From assembly GCA_021613535.1 (NCBI GenBank), contig CP075497.1, positions 9,920,001-9,984,000 on the forward strand: a stretch of DNA of 64,000 nt. The letters are read 5' to 3'. Made by a program: the position numbers and the translations under genes. This document shows positions 58,373-64,000 of the stretch, in pieces. Every line of letters starts with the position of its first letter. The stretch's first letter is position 1. The notes under the pieces are model-generated. The model had not been told where the DNA came from and searched no databases. It was given only the letters and a program-made list of their open reading frames with translations. The DNA is from Adineta vaga. Lineage: Eukaryota; Rotifera.

Positions 58373-59353
58373 TTATTCAAATGTTATTCTATCTAATCCA
58401 AGATTTTGTTCATCTCGATATGCCCATGAAAAGCAATAATGTTCAAATAATTGTTCCAATAATTCCTTTTCATCTAGACCTCCATCAATATGTTCAATTC
58501 GTTGTTTTTCATTATGATTTAAATAATTTTTATAATATTCATTCAATGTAATACATTGTGCAGATGTAAAATTAGCATTAATATATCTTTGACATTGACT
58601 AGTTTTGTTTTCACATGAATCCATTCCTACTAAATGACATGAACGTTGTTTTAAATTTTCAATCATAATCTGTCCGAATCGATCATTCATATTGATTTGT
58701 TCGAAATTTACAAATAAACAAGATTGAGCAAATGTTTGTGTTAAATATTTTAATAAATTCGATGAATGTTCAGAAGACATATAGATTAAAACACATTCAC
58801 TAATAAATAATGTTGGTAGTGTAAAATCAAGAATTTGATGTTCAGAAAGATATTTCAATTGATGATCTAATTGAGTTAAATCACGGAGATCAGCGGGTAA
58901 GATTGTATATGAAGATGAATGAAAACCACATGGAATTTTCAATGATTGATTTTCTTGTGGAAATTTCTTTTGAAGAAATGGTAAACGACGAATTTTTGTC
59001 GATTTTATCTCTGTTAATTCTTCAAAATCTACGTCAACAAAATGTTTAAATTTAAGATTTTCATTATCTAATAAATAGAATATTGTTGTATCAAAACCAC
59101 ATCCAAGATTGATAATTTGACATTGATTATTTGTTAATTTAATAAATTTTTCAATAAGATAACGAAGTCCATGTACACGAACATAATAACCAAGACTTAT
59201 TTCTGGTGTTCGACGTTCATGATGTGATGAACCGGTCAATATTTTTAAATATGGATCTTTCCAATATCCACGTTCAATTGCATATAATTTACATTGACAT
59301 GCATCGTTATTTGTTTCGATTATATTACTATTATCAACTGCTGTTATATTCAT
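58373..59353 (-). CDS. LCMT1: Leucine carboxyl methyltransferase 1, 326 aa
   Basis: Single-exon ORF, ATG at 59353, close to the usual length (334 aa in human). It has the family N-terminus (ACQCKLYAIERGYWKDPYLK), the RRTPEISLGYYVRVHGLRYL segment, the SAM-binding motif IINLGCGFDTTIFYLL, HFVDVDFEEL, the downstream TLFISECVLIYMSSEHSSNL block, and a C-terminal hydrophobic stretch. The enzyme methylates the C-terminal Leu of the PP2A catalytic subunit and so controls holoenzyme assembly. It is intronless while most neighbours have introns. Its stop lies only 59 bp from the HGS start codon on the same strand. Confidence 0.93.
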   Translation of the reverse strand: MNITAVDNSNIIETNNDACQCKLYAIERGYWKDPYLKILTGSSHHERRTPEISLGYYVRVHGLRYLIEKFIKLTNNQCQIINLGCGFDTTIFYLLDNENLKFKHFVDVDFEELTEIKSTKIRRLPFLQKKFPQENQSLKIPCGFHSSSYTILPADLRDLTQLDHQLKYLSEHQILDFTLPTLFISECVLIYMSSEHSSNLLKYLTQTFAQSCLFVNFEQINMNDRFGQIMIENLKQRSCHLVGMDSCENKTSQCQRYINANFTSAQCITLNEYYKNYLNHNEKQRIEHIDGGLDEKELLEQLFEHYCFSWAYRDEQNLGLDRITFE

Positions 59354-59667
59354 ATTACGAAACAGCTAGAAACTTAAGATAAGAAAAAGAAAGTATACTA
59401 CTAATGACGTTAGACGAAATAGATTACTCACATTGTTTAGATTAATATGAGTAATATTGTTACGTTTAAAAAAGTTACTTTTTCGTCCGGTCAAACAGAG
59501 TTATCCGATTCGAACATGTTTCATCTGATGAGATATAGTTAGTGACATCTGTAGATTTTTCTTTGAATACTGAAGACGTACAAAAATGAAAAATTATTTT
59601 ATTTCTTTTTTATTTTAAATAGAAATTTATTGGAATAAATAGATGAGAAAATTTTTTATACATTTTC
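59354..59667. other. LCMT1 5' flank and 3' flank of the small ORF
   Basis: About 310 bp, AT-rich. On the minus strand it carries AATAAA within about 60 nt of the small ORF's stop (near 59630), a plausible polyadenylation signal. No gene seen. Confidence 0.5.
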
Positions 59668-59892
59668 TTAATTATCCTTCAGATGACGTTGATTTACGTT
59701 GATACAATGCGTGATCGTTGATGGATTATGATTGAAAAACGTATTAATCTGAGAAATATTACATGAGTGAACAGACCAGATTTCTCCCTTTGAAACTTTT
59801 AAAATACATCGTTCTTCTTCAATGAAATAATAATATATCGATTTATAGAAAACAATAAACACGTTATTTTCAACTGAAAAAGAGTTTGTCAT
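59668..59892 (-). CDS. Small ORF, 74 aa (unrecognised)
   Basis: ATG at 59892 (MTNSFSVENNVFIVFYKSIY), stop TAA at 59668. The composition is mixed and not low-complexity, with EEERCILKVSKGEIWSVHSC in the middle and NHNPSTITHCINVNQRH near the end. A plausible AATAAA follows the stop within ~60 nt, which supports a transcript end. No signal peptide or domain; no homologue recognised. It could be the last exon of a longer gene. Confidence 0.35.
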   Translation of the reverse strand: MTNSFSVENNVFIVFYKSIYYYFIEEERCILKVSKGEIWSVHSCNISQINTFFNHNPSTITHCINVNQRHLKDN

Positions 59893-61595
59893 TTAATTGA
59901 GATGCACTCGAGTCAAAGTTTATAATACAACATTGAACACTACATCAAAACAATAGAAATAATGATCACTTGAAATAGAAAGACGTTTCCGATTTATTTC
60001 CATATAATGAAAATTATTTCTTCTGATACAATCATTTCTTGTTTCCTTTCAACATCATGGATGAGAGTATAGAGATAAAGGTGTGGGTGAATGTAATTAG
60101 CGAGAAATCCTCAAAATTCTAAGTACGATCATGCATACAATTAGAATATGAAGATTCGTATTCTATTTAACACTATTATTAATCAAAATATATCAGATGA
60201 AATAAAGATTCATCGACGACATTGTTAAATTCCTCATTTTTCTCCTTACTATAGGAAAATATGAGAAAAATTATGCTTGATACTTGATCTCTCGATATTA
60301 CTCGTTTTGACAGATCAAATTTAACTTTTTTTTGTAATTAGAAATACATCATTGCGTAATATAGCATCAAAATATCTGGATCGAATTACTCTAATCATGT
60401 TTCCAAAGAAAGTTGATAGTTTCCTATAATAACATCTAATAGATATCTATGACGTATTAGAATATCACCACCAAACTATTTTGAGAAAAATTTTCATCAT
60501 TCTATTTCGAAGAATATTTATTTGACAAAATCATCAATCTTGAGAAATTTTAATGTTCAGTTAGTTTCATATGTTATAACTTCTGAACAAATTCAATCAT
60601 CGAAATTTAGCATTGACATTTGATACACATAAAAAGAGAATGGTAGGTATTTTAAGAACATCTTTTCATAATCTCAGAATTCATCAAAAGGATTTATGGT
60701 TTCAAAGACATGCATTTCTACGGAAAAAATAGAAGAGTTTGAAATTATTTCTTTTAAAAATTAATAACCCTTTTGAATCTTCGGATATTTTCATCAGATA
60801 AAGTTGTATAGTAGAAAAACAATCAATGCAGCAGCAACTACTACTTAATTATTTTACTCGGCAAGATTCTTTGTTCGAAATTCATTTGAAACATCATATA
60901 ATATTTAATATTGATAATGGGTATGATATCTTTAGAATCGCAACTTCTATTAAAGAAGCCACGGCACAATGTTCTCTTTACATTGATACTTTCTGCGCAA
61001 TTACTTTTGAAAGATTCTTCAGTGTCCTCTCATTTTATTGACGTCATAGAAACATGAGAAGTTCGCTTAGTTTATACTTTCATCTCAAGAGATTTAATTA
61101 TACTCAACAATAAAATACAAGCATCGGTTATACTTCTATCATGTGAATGTCACACAAAAAGAAGAAGTACTTTCACTAAAAGATTTGATTTGTTTTCTTT
61201 TGAATAGTTAAAAAATCTTTTATCACGTATTTGTTTTCATCAAACAAGAGAATACTTGATGGTACCGGAGAGAAGGAATTAATTTGTACCCTCAAATGTA
61301 GTTCTTAGTGAGTTTGTCATTGAGAAAAAAAAAGTGTTTTTTAGGTGAAGGAATTTTATTCTTGGTCTTAACTACATCAAAACGCAATGATGGCGTTGGT
61401 GATGAAAATGATGATGATGAAGAAGAAGAAGAAGAAGAAGAAGACGATGATGATGATGATGATGACGATGTTACAAATTATTCTTTTTATGCGTCGTCAA
61501 AATAATAGTAATACTGATGAGAAAAAAAATAACTTATTGGCTCCTGTTTTCGTCGATCGAACTTTTATTGAGAAGATAGATTTATTCGAATTGAG
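59893..61595. other. Intergenic region, 1.7 kb
   Basis: AT-rich with a GAA/GAT repeat at about 61414-61470. Plus-strand frames (60826-61041, 61308-61505) show no domain; the latter is made by the trinucleotide repeat. No gene seen. Confidence 0.5.
61414..61470. repeat. GAT/GAA compound trinucleotide repeat
   Basis: Runs of GATGAT, then GAAGAA, then GATGAT over about 55 bp downstream of the precursor gene. It creates apparent Asp/Glu-rich and Met/Lys-rich frames. Confidence 0.85.
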
Positions 61596-62285
61596 TTATT
61601 TCTTGCGACGTCGACCATACTTGAAAATGTACGGTACTTGTTGTTCTTCCATAACTTTTTGTAAAAGCATAGTAAGCCAAGCGCGCGCAAATGGATTTGT
61701 TTCAACCAAAACCTTGAGTGAAGGTGACAGACGTGTTGATTCACTCAATTGACTAAGATTGACAACGCTGTTTGGATCAGATGGATCGACTAAAGCTGCT
61801 GCGGCGACAGCTGAATTCAAATTGAAATCTGTCGGTAATGTAGGTGGTGCACTGATTGACGGCGAACTGGCTCGTTTTTGTTGTTTATCTCCTTTAGATT
61901 GTTGATATTTTTGTAATAATAATAAGAACTTTCTAGATAATGATTTTGATGGCAATTGCTGAAGATAAAAATCAAATGGCACATTGGATTCATGTAAAGA
62001 CGAACTTAAAGATGATGATGAATCTTGGTAACGATCTTTCATGGTTGAGAATTCGTTGCTTTCGCCTGTCAACATTTCAGAAGTGTCACCACCTAAATCA
62101 TAATCGATACTCGGGACGGGATGTTGATGTAAGGGCCTGAGTGGTGAAGATAAATCAGCAGATGGATGATTATGGGTAGAATGATGGGTTGAAGATAATT
62201 TTGGGAGACCATGTACTGATGTCGTACATAAAAACAATGTTGAAATAAATGTAACAACGAACACGGCCAGAATATCAAATAACAT
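61596..62285 (-). CDS. Secreted neuropeptide/peptide-hormone precursor, 229 aa
   Basis: Single-exon ORF, ATG at 62285. Residues 1-26 form a good signal peptide (ILAVFVVTFISTLFLCTTSV, cleavage near VHG). A His/Ser/Pro-rich propeptide follows. A dibasic site KR sits at 137-138. The protein ends VPYIFKY-GRRRKK, that is a Gly amide donor (224) followed only by basic residues at the very C-terminus. No Cys beyond the signal peptide. Processing would give an amidated peptide ending in IFKY-amide. The segment before it (RLSPSLKVLVETNPFARAWL, then TMLLQKVMEEQQ) looks like an amphipathic helix. Its PSL.V...NP......LL pattern, and the C-terminal position of the amidation site, recall CRF/DH44-type peptides; a C-terminal aromatic amide also recalls NPY/NPF. 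Class not settled. The prohormone interpretation is strong; the family is a guess. Confidence 0.75.
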   Translation of the reverse strand: MLFDILAVFVVTFISTLFLCTTSVHGLPKLSSTHHSTHNHPSADLSSPLRPLHQHPVPSIDYDLGGDTSEMLTGESNEFSTMKDRYQDSSSSLSSSLHESNVPFDFYLQQLPSKSLSRKFLLLLQKYQQSKGDKQQKRASSPSISAPPTLPTDFNLNSAVAAAALVDPSDPNSVVNLSQLSESTRLSPSLKVLVETNPFARAWLTMLLQKVMEEQQVPYIFKYGRRRKK

Positions 62286-64000
62286 GTTTGAAGAAAGGTT
62301 GAGGAGGTTAGCAAGTTGTCGGATGTTCTGAAATAAAGAAGAAGAATTTCAAAAAATAAATCTTTCCTCTTTCATATAGTATATCAATACATAAATAATA
62401 TATAGATGTATTTCTTCAGAAAATCATTGCTCAAATGAAGACGTAAGTTACGAGCAAATATACTTTAGATAATGGCGTCCTCAAGTCATTTCTATTTTTT
62501 TTCTAATAAAAAGAGTGACAAGAACATCATATAAAGATCGATGATGATGTTTCGACAAGTTTCTACAAAAGAAGAAGGATTGCAACATGAAACTAGTCAC
62601 CGTTGTTATTTTTTTTATATTTCTTGCATAGCTTTCTTTGTTACACTATTATAATTCTCAGGAGATATCGAGCACAAATGTATGTATAGATGTCTGCGTA
62701 TGTAAAAGAGCATGAAAATCAGCAGGAGACTGTTCGTTTGACGTTTGTATGTGACATTAATTGCAATTCTTTTTGTCTTTCTCTTCTGGTTTTTTTCTCT
62801 TCTTTTCGCCTTTCCAATTTATCTCTAATACTATCTTCTATTGAAATCAACTGACAAAAACGAAGAGCATGGCAAACAATTAACTTTTATCTCAAGCAAT
62901 CGCTTACATTTCTATGTTCTATTCATCAATCTCGACGAACTCATATAATATTAAAGAAATCTGAAATCGAATGACATTATGAAATCAAATTAGGTGACAA
63001 ATGAATAAAAAAAACATGCAATCTTAACAATAACATGAAAAAGAAATCAATGATACTAATAGATCTTGTCATTCAACAGTGATGACATTAAGATCTCATG
63101 TCAAATATCCAACGACAAATCATGGCTTATATTCTATATCTCAATCAAAAAACTTTGCCTTTCTCTTTCTATAAAAGTCAGAAAACAAGATTCTAATCTA
63201 ATAATATTTATTGTATACTCTCAATCTCGAAAATGGCGAAGTAAGGATTAAAGAAAATAAATATACAATTTCCTTCATCTATTTCACCTACGTAAAAAAA
63301 AAGAATTCTTCATCAATAAATGTAGACTTAACGATCGAGTCTAAACAAAAGCTTAATACTAAAGAAAAACTTGCGTCTATATTTACCTAACAAACGAACT
63401 CATTTACGTGAACAGATTTTCTATCAGGTGAAAAATCCACGTAAATATACAACTAAAGTCTTGTAAATGTTCAATTCTACTCTCTCACTATGATCATAAT
63501 TTCAAAAAGAAAACACGAGAAGTCTAACAATAAGTTATTCTGATTTCATAGGAATTAGTAAGGATTACCTTGAAAGAATATTATGCTAAAGTATAAGATT
63601 TTTTAATATCATGCATACAGTTATATACTATTGTGTTAATAAAACATTTATTGTGATTAACCATACTTTTCATTCATCTGTAGTATAATAGAAAAGGCAA
63701 AAAAAAAAGGATGATGATGAGATGCATAGAAATGGAACGATTGATTGATTGATTGGTTTTTCCGGAAAGGAAGTAGTAGAGAAGAAAGAAAGTGTGATAT
63801 ACACAACTCGAAAAGAACTTAGCTGACTCACACGTAACAGTTCAATGTCATAAAATTAATACAGATAGTCAACGCATTAGTTGCCGATGACGCACAACTT
63901 CATAAGGAGAAAAAAAAGAACGCGAATAAATAGATGAAGTTTTGAATTATTCATCGAATGTTTCACAATAATAATGGCAGAGAGAATTTTAGGTCAATAT
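62286..64000. other. 5' flank of the precursor gene, 1.7 kb
   Basis: AT-rich to the window end. It may hold promoter and untranslated exons of the precursor gene. The plus-strand frame at 63066-63251 shows no domain. A short GATT run lies near 63740-63756. No RNA gene seen. Confidence 0.5.

Noticed and set aside
1-64000. Bdelloid telomere-type repeats, tRNA genes, CRISPR arrays and viral insertions
   Set aside because: Scanned by eye on both strands; no TGTGGG-type arrays, no convincing tRNA A/B boxes with a cloverleaf, no spaced direct repeats and no viral gene were found.

Overview
The window looks like nuclear DNA of a small-genome invertebrate, most likely a bdelloid rotifer. It is strongly AT-rich. 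Genes have many exons, and most introns are about 45-60 nt with GT/AG ends. The recognisable proteins are animal ones: LIS1, HGS/Hrs, TMEM127, DDIT4/REDD1, Shroom, NAGK, LCMT1, AMN1, a FES/FER kinase and an inward-rectifier K+ channel. The rotifer assignment is inference from style and gene content; no species-specific marker is present. No transposon, virus, CRISPR array or tRNA was recognised.

Layout. 0-4 kb: the tail of a WD-repeat gene (+), a coiled-coil orphan (+), a seven-exon orphan (-) and a Kir channel (-). 4.7-8.3 kb: TMEM127 (+) and the complete 12-exon LIS1/PAFAH1B1 gene (+), which has a GC-AG intron. 9.4-12.8 kb: a FES/FER-type F-BAR/SH2/tyrosine kinase (-). 15.9-21.5 kb: two tandem DDIT4/REDD1 paralogues (-) that share a 340-bp stretch of complete nucleotide identity inside otherwise diverged genes. 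21.5-30.8 kb: mostly non-coding, with a duplicated block of about 360 bp carrying two related short ORFs. 30.8-38.5 kb: a Shroom-like gene (-), with a C-terminal ASD2 domain and a run of 16 prolines. 38.5-45.6 kb: non-coding except for one intact 5S rRNA gene. 45.6-46.7 kb: a divergent protein kinase (+). 47-62 kb: compact and almost entirely minus strand, with a propeller-like orphan, AMN1, NAGK, a low-complexity protein, a two-exon CxxC micro-gene, HGS, LCMT1, a small orphan ORF and, last, a secreted precursor with an amidation site that looks like a neuropeptide prohormone.

The genes do not form one pathway; this is ordinary eukaryotic gene order. Functional themes are growth and mTOR control (DDIT4, LCMT1 acting on PP2A), endosomal sorting (HGS, TMEM127), cytoskeleton (LIS1, Shroom, FES/FER), excitability (Kir) and a probable peptide hormone. 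The most unusual signals are the gene-conversion pattern in the DDIT4 pair, the amidated-peptide precursor at 61.6-62.3 kb, the duplicated short-ORF blocks at 28-30 kb, and a histidine at the rectification position of the Kir channel. All exon joins were worked out by eye from GT/AG signals, frame and family similarity, so individual boundaries may be off by a few bases.
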